Source of the DNA: DASQFQ01 sp963722815
GTDB taxonomy: Bacteria; Actinomycetota; Thermoleophilia; Solirubrobacterales; Solirubrobacteraceae
Direction: 5' to 3'
DNA length: 64,000 nucleotides
NCBI GenBank assembly: GCA_963722815.1
Contig: CAVROM010000003.1
Location: 868,001 to 932,000 of the forward strand
Part shown: piece by piece, positions 7,472-16,145 of the stretch
Layout of the letters: each line of letters starts with the position of its first letter
How positions within the stretch are numbered: the first letter of the stretch is position 1
Translations under genes and position numbers: made by a program
The notes under the pieces: generated by a model
Database searches by the model: none
What the model saw: the letters and a program-made list of their open reading frames with translations, nothing else
What the model was told of the DNA's origin: nothing

Positions 7472-9758
7472 CCTCGGCGGTCAGGAGCTCGGAGAGCGCG
7501 CCGATCAGCTCGCGCGGGAGCCCCTGAGCGTGCAGCTCGGCCAGCTTGGCCGCGGGCGAGAGGTCCGAGCTGAGCGTCCGCCACGCCGTCTGCTTGGCCC
7601 CGTTCGAGTACTGCGCGGCGTCGAGGACCGCGAACAGCGCGTCCTCGCGGTGCGGTGTGCGCGGGCGCGGGTCGGCTGCGGCCTCCACGCGCAGCGGCTC
7701 GCCCGTCGGCCCGGAGGCCGCGAGCGGCTCGTGCTCGGCGCCAAGCACCGTCACGGCCCACTCGCGCTCGGCCGGCAGCACGCCGTGCGGATCGTCCGCG
7801 GCGGCGATGGTGAGGACGCCGGCCGCCTGGTCCCAGCTGAGGGTGGTGCGCGCGACGTTGGTCTCGTCGTCCTCGATCAGCGTGAACTCGCCGTCCGCGC
7901 CCGCCGCCACGACCACTTCCAGCCGCTCCGGGTTGCGCGTGGCGTCGAGGTCGTCCTCCGCCGCCAGCGGGAGGATGCCGCCGGCGCGCAGCAGCGCGGG
8001 GATCGAGCCGAGCTCGCGGTGCAGCTCGATCTCGCGGTCGCCCTCGTAGACGGTCGACGTGAAGATGTCGATCCACGTGCCGGGCGGCAGCCAGGCGCGC
8101 ACCGACCCGCGCAGCGTCACCTTGTCACGCGGCGTGGTGACCGGCGCGACCAGCAGCTCGGAGCCGAACGCGAACTGGTTGGGCACGTCGTAGGCGCGCT
8201 CCTCCTCGGGCGCGAGGTAGTACATCGGCCGCACGAGCGGCACCCCGTCGGCGGACGCGCGGTGGTTCATGGTGTGGAGGTAGGGCACGAGCCGGTGGCG
8301 GAAGCGCAGCGCGTCGCCCATAGCGGCGCGCGCCTCGAGCGGATACAGCCACGGCTCCTTGACCAGGAACGGGTTGTTCGTCGAGTGCAGCCGCAGGATC
8401 GGCGAGAACAGGCCGAGCTGGACCCAGCGGGTGGCGAGCTCGTCGTCGCGGATTCCGTGGATGTGCCCGCCGACGTCGTGGCTCCACCAGCCGTAGCCGA
8501 CGTTCGACGCCGTCGCGGTGAACTCCGGCTGGAAGTCGAGCGACGCCCACGAGATGTACGTGTCGCCCGAGAAGCCGATCGGGTAGCGGTGGCTGCCGGG
8601 GCCGGCGTAGCGCGAGAACGTCAGCGGGCGGTGGCCGTTGCGACCGGAGTCTAGGTAGTGGAAGTGGTTGAGCATCCACAGCGGGTCGATGCCCTGGATG
8701 CGCGAGTAGGTGCCCTGCTGCCAGTCGAGCCACCAGAAGTCGACGCCCTGGTCCTCGAGCGGGTGGTGGAGGACCTCGAGGTACGCGTCGAGGAACGCGC
8801 GGTCGGTGATGTCGAACGCGATCGGCTCGTCGGTGGAGCCGTTGCGGCCGAGTGCCTCGGCCATGCGCGCGTACGCGTCCTCGTAGCCGCGCACGCCGTC
8901 GGCGGGGTGGACGTTGAGCGTGACCCGCAGGTTGCGGCGGTGCAGCTCGGCGAGGAAGGCCTCGGGGTCGGGGAACAGCTCCGGCTCCCAGCTGTAGCCG
9001 GTCCAGCCCGAGCCGTAGTGCTCCGGCACCGACTCGACGCGGTGCCAGTCCATGTCGAGCACCGCGACGGAGAACGGCAGGTGCTCCTCCTCGAAGCGGT
9101 CGAGCAGCTCAAGGTAGCTGTCGGCGCTGTAGCGGTGGTAGCGGCTCCACCAGTTGCCGAGCACCCAGCGCGGCAGCACCGGCGGCCGGCCGGAGACGGC
9201 GAAGAACGCGTCGAGCGCGGCCTGGTAGTCGTGGCCGTAGGCGAAGACGTAGACGTCGATCCCGCCGTCGGGGCGGGGGCTGACCCAGCCGTCGTCCTCG
9301 AACAGGAACGAGCGTGAGTCGTCGAGCGCGGTGACGCCTCCGGCCGAGACGATGCCGGGATCGAGCTCGATCCGCCCGTCGATGTCGTCGAGCGTGCGCG
9401 TGGTGCCGCCGAGGGTGCTGACCGGCTCGCCGTAGCGCCAGACGCTGTGGTGGTTGCTGATGTTGCCGCGCGCCTGGACGCTGAGCCCGGCGGGCGTGAA
9501 GGGCCCGCGGTCGTAGGTCAGCCGCAGGCGGTCGGTGACGATCTCCAGCGTCGCCTCGCCGTCGATGACCTCGAAATCCGGCACCGGGAGGTCGCGGTGG
9601 AGCGCGAACGTCGAGGCGCGATCCTCGAACGCTCCGCGCTCGGACCACTCGAGGCGGACGAGGCCGTCGGCGAGCACGCTGACACGCCAGCGGTCGCCCT
9701 GGAGGACGGCCTCAGGCCGCGCGACAGGGGAGGTGGGAAGGCGGAGGTGGGAGCGCAT
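7467..9758 (-). CDS. glycoside hydrolase family 31 (alpha-glucosidase/alpha-xylosidase-like)
   Basis: 763 residues with the full GH31 plan: an N-terminal beta-sandwich (to about residue 190), a TIM barrel beginning at LPRWVLGNWWSRYHRYS, and C-terminal beta domains. The nucleophile Asp lies in FWWLDWQQG (D345) and the acid/base Asp in FSGDTYISW (D399). No signal peptide is visible, so it is probably cytoplasmic and acts on imported oligosaccharides. An extra C-terminal helical tail of about 60 residues (ending ELIGALSELLTAEG) is not part of the core family. Confidence 0.9.
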   Translation of the reverse strand: MRSHLRLPTSPVARPEAVLQGDRWRVSVLADGLVRLEWSERGAFEDRASTFALHRDLPVPDFEVIDGEATLEIVTDRLRLTYDRGPFTPAGLSVQARGNISNHHSVWRYGEPVSTLGGTTRTLDDIDGRIELDPGIVSAGGVTALDDSRSFLFEDDGWVSPRPDGGIDVYVFAYGHDYQAALDAFFAVSGRPPVLPRWVLGNWWSRYHRYSADSYLELLDRFEEEHLPFSVAVLDMDWHRVESVPEHYGSGWTGYSWEPELFPDPEAFLAELHRRNLRVTLNVHPADGVRGYEDAYARMAEALGRNGSTDEPIAFDITDRAFLDAYLEVLHHPLEDQGVDFWWLDWQQGTYSRIQGIDPLWMLNHFHYLDSGRNGHRPLTFSRYAGPGSHRYPIGFSGDTYISWASLDFQPEFTATASNVGYGWWSHDVGGHIHGIRDDELATRWVQLGLFSPILRLHSTNNPFLVKEPWLYPLEARAAMGDALRFRHRLVPYLHTMNHRASADGVPLVRPMYYLAPEEERAYDVPNQFAFGSELLVAPVTTPRDKVTLRGSVRAWLPPGTWIDIFTSTVYEGDREIELHRELGSIPALLRAGGILPLAAEDDLDATRNPERLEVVVAAGADGEFTLIEDDETNVARTTLSWDQAAGVLTIAAADDPHGVLPAEREWAVTVLGAEHEPLAASGPTGEPLRVEAAADPRPRTPHREDALFAVLDAAQYSNGAKQTAWRTLSSDLSPAAKLAELHAQGLPRELIGALSELLTAEG

Positions 9759-9780
9759 GAAGCGCGACAGGCTAGATGGT

Positions 9781-10212
9781 CTAGAGCCAGGCGCCGTCGC
9801 GCATCAGCCGGCGGCCGGCGAGCTCGTCCGCCTCGCGCCACGCCTGGATCTCGCGCGGCGTGATGCGCAGGTAGACGTAGCCCTCGGGCGGCTCGAACCC
9901 GGCCGCCGCGGCGAACGCCGCTTCGAGCTGCGGCTCGGTGCCGCTCGGCAGCTCGGAGACGTCGCCTTCGATGATCACCACGTCGCGCGTAGGCCCGAGC
10001 GCGAGGCGCGCCCGGCCGGCGCGCAGGAGGTTCACGGCCGTGCGGCTGGAGCGCGGCGTGGCGAGCGTCAGCGCGGTGCCGTCCCAGTGGAACGAGAGCG
10101 GGACGAGGTAGGCCTCGCCGGACTCGTCGGCGGACGCGACCCACAGGTCGACGTCGTCGCGCAGCTTCGCCAGGACGTCGGCCTGGCGCCGGGATCGGCT
10201 CCGGGGCGGCAT
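9781..10212 (-). CDS. pyridoxamine-5'-phosphate-oxidase-like FMN/F420-binding protein
   Basis: A 143-residue split-barrel flavin-reductase-like protein. LWVASADESGEAYLVPLSFHWDG is the first strand pair, TPRSSRTAVNLLRAGRARLALG the cofactor-binding turn, and VVIIEGDVSELP the next strand. This layout is typical of actinobacterial PNPOx-like proteins, many of which bind F420 rather than FMN; the cofactor cannot be decided here. Its ATG overlaps the stop of the ACT-domain gene by one base (TAATG), so the two are translated together. Confidence 0.75.
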   Translation of the reverse strand: MPPRSRSRRQADVLAKLRDDVDLWVASADESGEAYLVPLSFHWDGTALTLATPRSSRTAVNLLRAGRARLALGPTRDVVIIEGDVSELPSGTEPQLEAAFAAAAGFEPPEGYVYLRITPREIQAWREADELAGRRLMRDGAWL

Positions 10213-10589
10213 TAACCCTCGCCGAGGGCGGCGCGCAGGGCGACGAGGTCGGGCGCGCCGAACACCACGCGGTTGCGCGTCGCGATGTACACGAGGTCGA
10301 GGTCGACGCCGGCCTTGGCGATCCTGCGGGTGAGGTCGGCGAGCACGCCGGGCCGGTCCTCGACGTCGACCACCACCACCTCGCGCTCGCGGGAGATCCC
10401 GAGGTGCGAGATCGCCAGCGAGTGCTTCGCGGCTTCGGCGTGCGGGACCAGGATGTGGAGCTCCGCGCGGTCACCCGCTCCGACGCAGGTGGCGGCGGAG
10501 ATGTTCACCCCGGCATCGCTGATCAGGGCCGCGACCTCGGCCAGCGCGCCCGGCGTGTTGTCGATGTCGATGGCGAGGTCGACTGGCAT
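10212..10589 (-). CDS. tandem ACT-domain amino-acid-sensing protein
   Basis: 125 residues with two ACT modules: LAIDIDNTPGALAEVAALISDAGVNI at the N-terminus and VVVDVEDRPGVLADLTRRIAKAGV in the second half. Each has the PGxL turn that precedes the effector-binding helix. There is no catalytic domain, so it is a stand-alone regulatory protein that probably binds an amino acid. It is the first gene of a two-gene operon with the PNPOx-like gene. Effector unknown. Confidence 0.8.
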   Translation of the reverse strand: MPVDLAIDIDNTPGALAEVAALISDAGVNISAATCVGAGDRAELHILVPHAEAAKHSLAISHLGISREREVVVVDVEDRPGVLADLTRRIAKAGVDLDLVYIATRNRVVFGAPDLVALRAALGEG

Positions 10590-10689
10590 CGGTCCCAGCC
10601 GCAGCAGCCTACTTCGGCGCGCAAATCAGGAGGTTGCCGGCCCCGGGTCGGGGGTAGCGACGCCGCATGTCCTTGGCAGGCTCGGTGCC

Positions 10690-11091
10690 ATGACAGACCC
10701 GTCCGTCTCCTTGCGCCTGCCGCGCGGGCCGGAGGCCCCTGGGCTCGCCCGCGCGGAGGTGATCGCGCGCTTCCGCGACAGGCTGGAGGACGCGACCGTC
10801 TACGACGTCGCGCTCGTGGTCAGCGAGCTCGTCACGAACAGCGTCAACCACCCCGGGCCGGAGAAACAGCGGGAGCTCGGCGTCGAGGTCGGCGTCGTCG
10901 GCGACCACGTGCTGATCTCGGTCAGCGACCGCGGCGCGCAGATCATCCCGCGGCGCGACCGGCGCACCACGGGGGAGCGGCTCGGCCTCCAGCTCGTCGA
11001 CCGGCTGGCGGGCTCGTGGGGGGTGGCGCGCGACGGCGTCGGGCGCACCCAGGTGTGGTGCGAGCTGCCGCTCCGGCGGCGCTACGGGTAG
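10690..11091 (+). CDS. anti-sigma-factor-type ATP-binding protein (HATPase)
   Basis: 133 residues with the GHKL kinase fold of the RsbW/SpoIIAB type: the N-box VVSELVTNSVNHPG, the G1-like DRGAQIIP, and GLQLVDRLAGSWGV. Such single-domain kinases usually phosphorylate a STAS partner or bind a sigma factor. A STAS gene exists about 23 kb away (33871-34155), but no direct link is visible. The gene converges on the L,D-transpeptidase with a 10-bp tail overlap. Confidence 0.8.
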   Translation: MTDPSVSLRLPRGPEAPGLARAEVIARFRDRLEDATVYDVALVVSELVTNSVNHPGPEKQRELGVEVGVVGDHVLISVSDRGAQIIPRRDRRTTGERLGLQLVDRLAGSWGVARDGVGRTQVWCELPLRRRYG

Positions 11092-12089
11092 ACGTCGACC
11101 CGGTCGCCGATCCGCAGCCAGCTGTAGATCGAGTATGCGTTCGGGATCGGCACGCGCAGGCAGCCGTGGCTTGCCGGGAAGGTCGGGACGTCGTGGTAAC
11201 CGTGGATCGCGTAGCCGCCGATGAAGTAGCTGGAATCGACCATCCCCAGCGCGTTGGTGCCGAGCTGCCGCGAATAGACCTTGAAGCGCCCGAGCACGGT
11301 CGGGGTCGAGGCCTTGCCGGAGGAGACCGTGTAGATGCGGTACGGCTTGCCGCCGTTGAGGAGCACGAGCACCTGGCGCGAGAGATCGGCCTCGACGTGC
11401 TTGCCGTGCGACGGGAACTGGGCCTTGAACGTGCCCTTGCCGGCCAGGAGGCCGCGGACGACATCGCTCGAGGCGTAGCCGACCCGTCCCCAGCCGCGCA
11501 TCTTGCGGTAAGCGATGACGGCGCGCGCGGTCGAGGCGTCGAACACCCCGGAGCGCGCGAGCGCGTAGTGCAGGGTCTTCAGGCGGGTCTGGACGATGCG
11601 GACGGTGGCGCCGCGGGACCCGAGGCCGGCGTGCGGCACGATCGCGAGCAGGCGCTGCTTCTTCGCGTTCGCAGCGGCCTGCTGCGGGCTGGCCGCGTGG
11701 CTCGCGCGGACGTTCAGCTTGCCCTTGGGCGCCTTGAGCGAGGCCGAGAACGCGCCGCCGGCGCCGACCGCCACGGTCTTCGCCCGGACGCGGTGGCTGC
11801 CGCGGAAGAGGCGGACGCTGACGCGCTGGCCCGCGACGAAGGGGGCGAGCGTGCCGCGCACGAGCACCTTCTTGCCGCGCACGATCACGCGGTCGTGGCC
11901 GACGCGCTGCGTGCGCTCGAGCTTGATCGAGAGCGCCGCGGGGGCGGGCGCCGGCGCGGGGGTCGGCGTCGGCGTGGGGGCCGGCGGGGTGGGCGTGGGC
12001 GTCGGCAGCGGCGTCTGCGCGCCCGCGACTGAAGGGATGAGCAGCACTGCCAGCAGGCTGCCGAGGATGATTGAGACGGCCCGTGGCAT
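11082..12089 (-). CDS. secreted L,D-transpeptidase (YkuD) with peptidoglycan-binding domain
   Basis: A signal peptide (VSIILGSLLAVLLIPSVAGA) is followed by a Thr-Pro repeat linker, an immunoglobulin-like segment, a peptidoglycan-binding-1 helical domain (VRIVQTRLKTLHYALARSG) and a C-terminal YkuD domain with the catalytic SHGCLRVP box. It should form 3-3 cross-links in peptidoglycan outside the membrane. The ATG directly before the signal peptide was taken; the frame stays open much further upstream, but that part lies in the intergenic region and the next gene's antisense. Confidence 0.9.
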   Translation of the reverse strand: MPRAVSIILGSLLAVLLIPSVAGAQTPLPTPTPTPPAPTPTPTPAPAPAPAALSIKLERTQRVGHDRVIVRGKKVLVRGTLAPFVAGQRVSVRLFRGSHRVRAKTVAVGAGGAFSASLKAPKGKLNVRASHAASPQQAAANAKKQRLLAIVPHAGLGSRGATVRIVQTRLKTLHYALARSGVFDASTARAVIAYRKMRGWGRVGYASSDVVRGLLAGKGTFKAQFPSHGKHVEADLSRQVLVLLNGGKPYRIYTVSSGKASTPTVLGRFKVYSRQLGTNALGMVDSSYFIGGYAIHGYHDVPTFPASHGCLRVPIPNAYSIYSWLRIGDRVDVYP

Positions 12090-12205
12090 CGGCGGCGGGC
12101 ATAGTACATGCGCGCGCGGCGGCCAGTCCCCGCAGCAGCCGATCTGGCGCGCGCGCCGCCTCCTGGTCGGGCATCCACCGCTCCGCTGGGGAGATGCATA
12201 GATGT

Positions 12206-12229
12206 AATCCCACCGGGTAAGTCGGGATT
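12206..12229 (+). promoter_or_regulatory. candidate operator, dyad AATCCC-N12-GGGATT
   Basis: Six-base perfect inverted arms (12206-12211 and 12224-12229) sit directly before the ATG of the TauE/SafE permease. The extended arms AATCCCAC and GTCGGGATT remain symmetric at most positions. A regulator bound here would block initiation. Its position in front of a sulfur-type permease suggests an Rrf2-family sulfur regulator, but that is inference. Confidence 0.4.
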
Positions 12230-12230
12230 G

Positions 12231-12974
12231 ATGGGAAAGCTCCTCCTGATCGGCACCATCGGCTTCGGCGCGCAGCTGATCGACGGCGCGCTGGGCATGG
12301 CGTACGGCGTCTCGTCGACGACGCTCCTGCTCGCGATCGGTTCCGCCCCCGCAGTCGCCTCGGCCACCGTGCACCTCGCCGAGGTCGGCACCGTGGCCGT
12401 GTCGGCGGCGTCGCACACGCGCTTCGGCAACGTCGAGTGGCGCTGCGTGCGGCTGATGAGCCTGCCCGGGTTCGTGGGCGCCTTCCTCGGCGCCGTGGCG
12501 CTCTCGTCGCTGTCCGCGGAGAAGGCCGAGCCGTTCATGGCCGGCTTCCTGTTCCTGCTCGGCGTCTACGTGCTGGTGCGCTTCAGCTTCCGCCGTACGT
12601 GGAGGACTCATGGGTCGGCGCCAAGCCGCTGCCGTGGTTCGCGCTCGTCCCGCTCGGCGGGTTCGCGGGCTTCATGGACGCCGCGGGCGGCGGCGGCTGG
12701 GGCCCGATCGGCACCCCGGCGCTGCTGGCCGGTGGCGTGATCGCGGCGCCGATCGCGGCCTGGCTGATGCGCAAGCTCCCGGCCCGGATCCTCGGCTCGG
12801 CGGTCGGCAGCCTCATCCTCGTCACCAACGCCAAGACGATCGTCGACGCGGTCGGCCTGGCGGAGACCGCCGCCGTCTGCCTACACCGCGATCGGCCTGA
12901 TCTCGGCCTTCCTGCTCGCCCGCGCGGTCGTGACGCTGCGGCGCGACGGCCAGTCGGCGGCGGCGACGGCCTAG
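12231..12974 (+). CDS. TauE/SafE (TSUP) family permease, two frame breaks
   Basis: An eight-helix sulfite/organosulfonate-exporter-type protein. LIGTIGFGAQLIDGALGMAYG and FVGAFLGAVALSSL form the first half. After a one-base loss near 12595 the second half continues with the repeat motif GGFAGFMDAAGGGGWGPIG. A one-base gain near 12888 precedes the end, IGLISAFLLARAVV. Both TSUP repeats are intact at protein level, so sequence error is more likely than decay. Sulfur anion transport is the family role; the substrate is not shown. Confidence 0.75.
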
Positions 12975-12984
12975 GATCAACGGG

Positions 12985-13464
12985 ATGGCCGAGACCGCGG
13001 AGAGCGCCCTCCACCTCGCCTTCGATGCGGACACGTTCCGCTGGGACGGCGTCGAGACGCGCGACTACAAGGAGAGCGAGGGCAAGCAGCGCGGCATGGG
13101 CTGGCGCGGGCTCACGCGCCACACGCTCGTGCCCGGCGGCAGCGTGGCCGCGGGCTTCGAGCAGCGCTACTTCGAGATCGAGCCGGGCGGCTACTCGAGC
13201 CTGGAGAAGCACGAGCACATCCACGTCGTGATCACCCTGCGCGGCCGCGGCCGCGTGCTGGTCGGCGACCGAGTGGTCGAGCTCGGGCCGATGGAGGTGC
13301 TCGAGATCCCGCCCTCGGCGGCGCACCGGTGGGTGAACGCGGGTGAGGAGCCCTGGGGCTTCCTCTGCACCGTCGAAGCCGAGCGCGACCGGCCGCAGCC
13401 GGTGGGCGACGCGGAGTGGGAGGCCTTGAAGGCCGGCCCCGCGACCGCTCCGTTCATCTTCTAG
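12985..13464 (+). CDS. cupin-domain protein
   Basis: 159 residues with a central cupin barrel. The first motif reads GGYSSLEKHEHIHVVITLRGRG (metal-ligand His residues in HEHIH), followed by VELGPMEVLEIPPSAAHRWVNAGEEPWGFLCTVEAERD, which holds the second motif and its His. A metal site is likely. No catalytic assignment is possible: it could be a small dioxygenase or a sugar-binding cupin. It sits 10 bp after the permease gene on the same strand. Confidence 0.75.
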   Translation: MAETAESALHLAFDADTFRWDGVETRDYKESEGKQRGMGWRGLTRHTLVPGGSVAAGFEQRYFEIEPGGYSSLEKHEHIHVVITLRGRGRVLVGDRVVELGPMEVLEIPPSAAHRWVNAGEEPWGFLCTVEAERDRPQPVGDAEWEALKAGPATAPFIF

Positions 13465-13483
13465 GGCGCGGTACCGCCGGCGA

Positions 13484-14124
13484 ACGTCAACGGCGGCTGG
13501 GTAGGGGTCGGGTTCGACCGCGTGCGACCGTTTCGTCGATCTGCGCCCGCGTCGGGCGGTCGAGATCGACGAAATGGTCGCTCAAGCCGAACCGGCCTTT
13601 GCCCTCGTCGCGCGCGATCCTGACCCGAGCGGTCTGCTCGGCGCGCGCCAGACGCCGGCCGATCGCGGTCGACCACTTCTTCGAGACGAGGGCGCTGCCC
13701 GGCAGCTTGAGCTCAGGCCAGAGGTCGTGCAGGTGCCAGAGCAGGTCGTTGTTGATCGCGACGCGGCTGCGAACCAGCCGCTCCCGGTGGTCGACCAGCA
13801 ACCGGATGTCGAGCTCAGGGCCTGCCAGCTGCGCGGCGGGCAGCGCGTCCAGGCCTTCCCGCAACGCCGCGCGAGCGACCGCCAGCGCGTCGATCGCATC
13901 CGACTTGCCGCGGCTGCGGGCGCCGCGCCGCGCGTCGGCCATCAGCTTCGTCGCGACGCGGATCACGCGCTCGCCGCTCACCAACAGAAACCGCTCCAAC
14001 GAGCCAGAGACGTGCCGGCAGTCCTCAAGCGCCCAGACCCGTTCCTCGCCCAGCGAACGCGCCCAATCGAGCACCACGACGAAGCCCCGCTCACCGACCG
14101 CGACTCAATGCCGGGGTTGACTTC
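13484..14124. mobile_element. IS110-type remnant bounded by the CGTCAAC/GTTGAC repeat ends
   Basis: The left end (13485-13517) is the dispersed G-rich repeat beginning CGTCAACGGCGGCTGGG. The right end has GTTGACTTC near 14116-14124, also found at the right end of the 52.1-kb element. Between them lie a long hairpin (arms 13525-13542 and 13563-13580, 17 of 18 paired) and a transposase fragment. The element is too short to be autonomous. Confidence 0.55.
13604..14101 (-). pseudogene. IS110-family transposase (DEDD domain) fragment
   Basis: The reading frame keeps the recognisable core WALEDCRHVSGSLERFLL, KLMADARRGARSRGKSDAIDALAVARAALREG and LLVDHRERLVRSRVAINNDLLWHLHDLWPEL, which is the DEDD (RuvC-like) half of IS110-family transposases. 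The first beta strand with the initial catalytic Asp is missing, and the C-terminal Transposase_20 half with the active Ser is absent after RVRIARDE. It is therefore a dead fragment truncated at both ends. Confidence 0.85.
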
Positions 14125-14127
14125 GGG

Positions 14128-15138
14128 CTAGGGGAGGACGGTGTACTTCGCCGGCGGCGGCCGGTGGAGCCGTCCCGCGAGGGCGTCCGGCAGCTGCTCG
14201 AGCGGGATCTCGGGCCCGAGCAGCTCCGCCCACGGCCACTCGCCGGCGGCGAGGATCTCCAGCGCGCGCGCCAGGTAGCGGGGCGCGTGGTGGTAGGTGG
14301 CGGTGAGCCTGACCTCGTCGTAGTGCACGCGGGCGGTCGGGACCGTGAAGGTGCTGTCGCGCGCGCAGCCGCCGAACAGGCTCACGGTGCCGCCCGGCGC
14401 CGCCATCGCCACCGCGAGCTCCCAAGCCTCGGGGCGCCCGACGGCCTCGACGACGAGGTCGGCGCCGCCGGGCACCCGCTCGACGTCCGCCGCCCGGCGC
14501 TCGGCCACGACGGTCTCCGCCGCGCCGAACCGCTGCGCGGCCGCGAGCCGCTCCGGATGCGGGTCGAGCACGATCACCCGCGCGCCCGCGGAGGCGAGCA
14601 GCGCGCAGTGCATCAGCCCGAGCGAGCCGGCGCCGAGGACGACCGCGCGGTCGCCCTCCGCGACGTCGACGCGGTCGAGCGCGTGGACGACGCAGCCGAG
14701 CGGCTCGGCCAGGGCGGCGACGCGGAGGTCGAGCGCATCCGGCACGCGGTGGAGGTTCTTCGCGGCGATCCGCTCCGGCACGAGCACCTGCTCCGCGAAG
14801 CCGCCCAGCAGATACTCGAGGTCCTCGCACAGGCTCTCGCGGCTGCGGCGGCACGGCCGGCAGACGCCGCACGGCGCCGAGTTGCCGCAGAACACGCGCT
14901 CGCCCGGCGCGACGTGCGCGATGCCCTCGCCGACCGCCCGCACCACGCCCGCGAACTCATGGCCGAGCCGCGACGGGTAGCCCGCGATCGAGGGATGGCC
15001 GCGCGCGACGGACTTCACGTCGGTCCCGCAGCTCAGCGCCGCGCCGATCGCGAGCACGACCTCGCCCGGCCCGGGCGCCGGCTCGGGCACGGCCTCGACC
15101 CGCAGGTCTCCCGGGGCGTGCAGCACCGCGGCCTTCAC
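14128..15138 (-). CDS. zinc-dependent medium-chain dehydrogenase (second of a pair)
   Basis: 336 residues. Catalytic zinc ligands are expected in LSCGTDVKSV (Cys) and LGHEFAGVV (His-Glu). A structural zinc lobe carries four Cys in CGVCRPCRRSRESLC. The Rossmann part has the VVLGAGSLGLMHCALL loop followed by IVLDPHPERL, which favours NAD+. The GTG start overlaps the upstream dehydrogenase stop (GTGA). It is the last gene of the metY-to-mtnA operon. Its substrate is unknown; the setting suggests an alcohol, aldehyde or sugar step after mtnA. Confidence 0.85.
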   Translation of the reverse strand: MKAAVLHAPGDLRVEAVPEPAPGPGEVVLAIGAALSCGTDVKSVARGHPSIAGYPSRLGHEFAGVVRAVGEGIAHVAPGERVFCGNSAPCGVCRPCRRSRESLCEDLEYLLGGFAEQVLVPERIAAKNLHRVPDALDLRVAALAEPLGCVVHALDRVDVAEGDRAVVLGAGSLGLMHCALLASAGARVIVLDPHPERLAAAQRFGAAETVVAERRAADVERVPGGADLVVEAVGRPEAWELAVAMAAPGGTVSLFGGCARDSTFTVPTARVHYDEVRLTATYHHAPRYLARALEILAAGEWPWAELLGPEIPLEQLPDALAGRLHRPPPAKYTVLP

Positions 15139-16145
15139 GCGCTGCTCGTGACGATCACCTTGACGCCCTCGCGACTGCGCGCGGCCGCGAGGGCCTCCTC
15201 CGTCCGCTCGAGCGGGAAGCGATGGGTGACGAGCCGCTCGGCCGGGACCGCGCCGCCCGCGATCAGCTGCAGCGCGAAGCGCGTGTCGTGAGGGCCCGCC
15301 GAATAGCTGGCCTGGATCTCGAGCTCGCGGAAGAAGACGTCGTCGACGTCGAACGCCCGCGACTCGCCCGGCCCGGAGGGAGCGAACAGCTGCACGACCG
15401 CGCCCTTGTCGGCGGCGGAGAGGGCGAGCTCCCACGCGGCGGCGGCGCCGGTGGCGAGCATGACCACCGTCGGCAGTCCGCCGAGCGCGGAGGAAACCGC
15501 TTCGGGGTCCGGTTCGATCCCCGCCGCGCCCAGGGAGCCGGCGAGGGCTCGGCGCTCGGCGAGCGGCTCCGCCACCGCCACCCTCGCGCCCGCCGCCAGC
15601 CCGCCGAGCGCGGTCAGGAGCCCCATCTGGCCGCCGCCGATGACCAGCAGCCGGGTCTCGCGGTCCACCTTCGCCCGCCGGAGCCCGCGCACGCAGCAGG
15701 CCAGCGGCTCGATCAGGGTCGCGGCGGCGTCGCTGACCGACTCCGGCACGACGAGGAGGTCGCGCGCGGCGTTCTCGGCCGGGACGAGGATGCGCTCGGA
15801 GAAGCCACCGGGGTGGATGCGGGTCGCCTTGAACGTCTCGCACAGCGTGTCGCGGCCGCGGCGGCACAGCTCGCACTCGCCGCAGGGCACGTGGTGGTGC
15901 ACGAACACGCGCGCGCCCACCTCCGGCAGCGGCGCCTCGACCGCCTCGCCCGCGGCCACCACCTCTCCGACGGGCTCGTGCCCCAGCACCAGCGGCGCCC
16001 GCGGCTCGACGTACCAGCGCATGAGGTCGCTGCCGCAGATCCCGCACGCGCGCATCGCGACCAGCACCTCGCCGGGGCCCGGCGCCGGCACGTCGCACTC
16101 CTCGAGCACGACCGCCCCGCCGGGCTGGTAGACGGCGGCCCTCAC
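15135..16145 (-). CDS. zinc-dependent medium-chain dehydrogenase (first of a pair)
   Basis: Also 336 residues and paralogous to its downstream neighbour. Zinc motifs are ACGICGSDLMRWY, LGHEPVGEV and a four-Cys lobe CGECELCRRGRDTLC. The nucleotide loop is LLVIGGGQMGLLTALGG. The GTG start overlaps the mtnA stop by GTGA. Two same-length dehydrogenases in direct translational coupling after mtnK and mtnA could form a heteromer or catalyse successive oxidations. Sorbitol/threonine dehydrogenase-like by overall pattern. Confidence 0.85.
   Translation of the reverse strand: MRAAVYQPGGAVVLEECDVPAPGPGEVLVAMRACGICGSDLMRWYVEPRAPLVLGHEPVGEVVAAGEAVEAPLPEVGARVFVHHHVPCGECELCRRGRDTLCETFKATRIHPGGFSERILVPAENAARDLLVVPESVSDAAATLIEPLACCVRGLRRAKVDRETRLLVIGGGQMGLLTALGGLAAGARVAVAEPLAERRALAGSLGAAGIEPDPEAVSSALGGLPTVVMLATGAAAAWELALSAADKGAVVQLFAPSGPGESRAFDVDDVFFRELEIQASYSAGPHDTRFALQLIAGGAVPAERLVTHRFPLERTEEALAAARSREGVKVIVTSSA

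Noticed and set aside
9772..9784. CTAGA-TGG-TCTAG dyad between the PNPOx and GH31 genes
   Set aside because: Five-base arms overlapping a stop codon are weak; no second copy or partner regulator was seen.
11950..12010. Short tandem repeat upstream of the L,D-transpeptidase core
   Set aside because: It encodes the Thr-Pro linker of a secreted protein and needs no further explanation.
12090..12611. Long upstream extension of the L,D-transpeptidase reading frame
   Set aside because: The extension runs antisense through the TSUP gene and lacks protein-like composition; the signal peptide sets the true start.
13505..13520. GGTTCGACC resembling a tRNA T-loop
   Set aside because: No acceptor, D or anticodon stems can be formed around it; it is part of the dispersed G-rich repeat.
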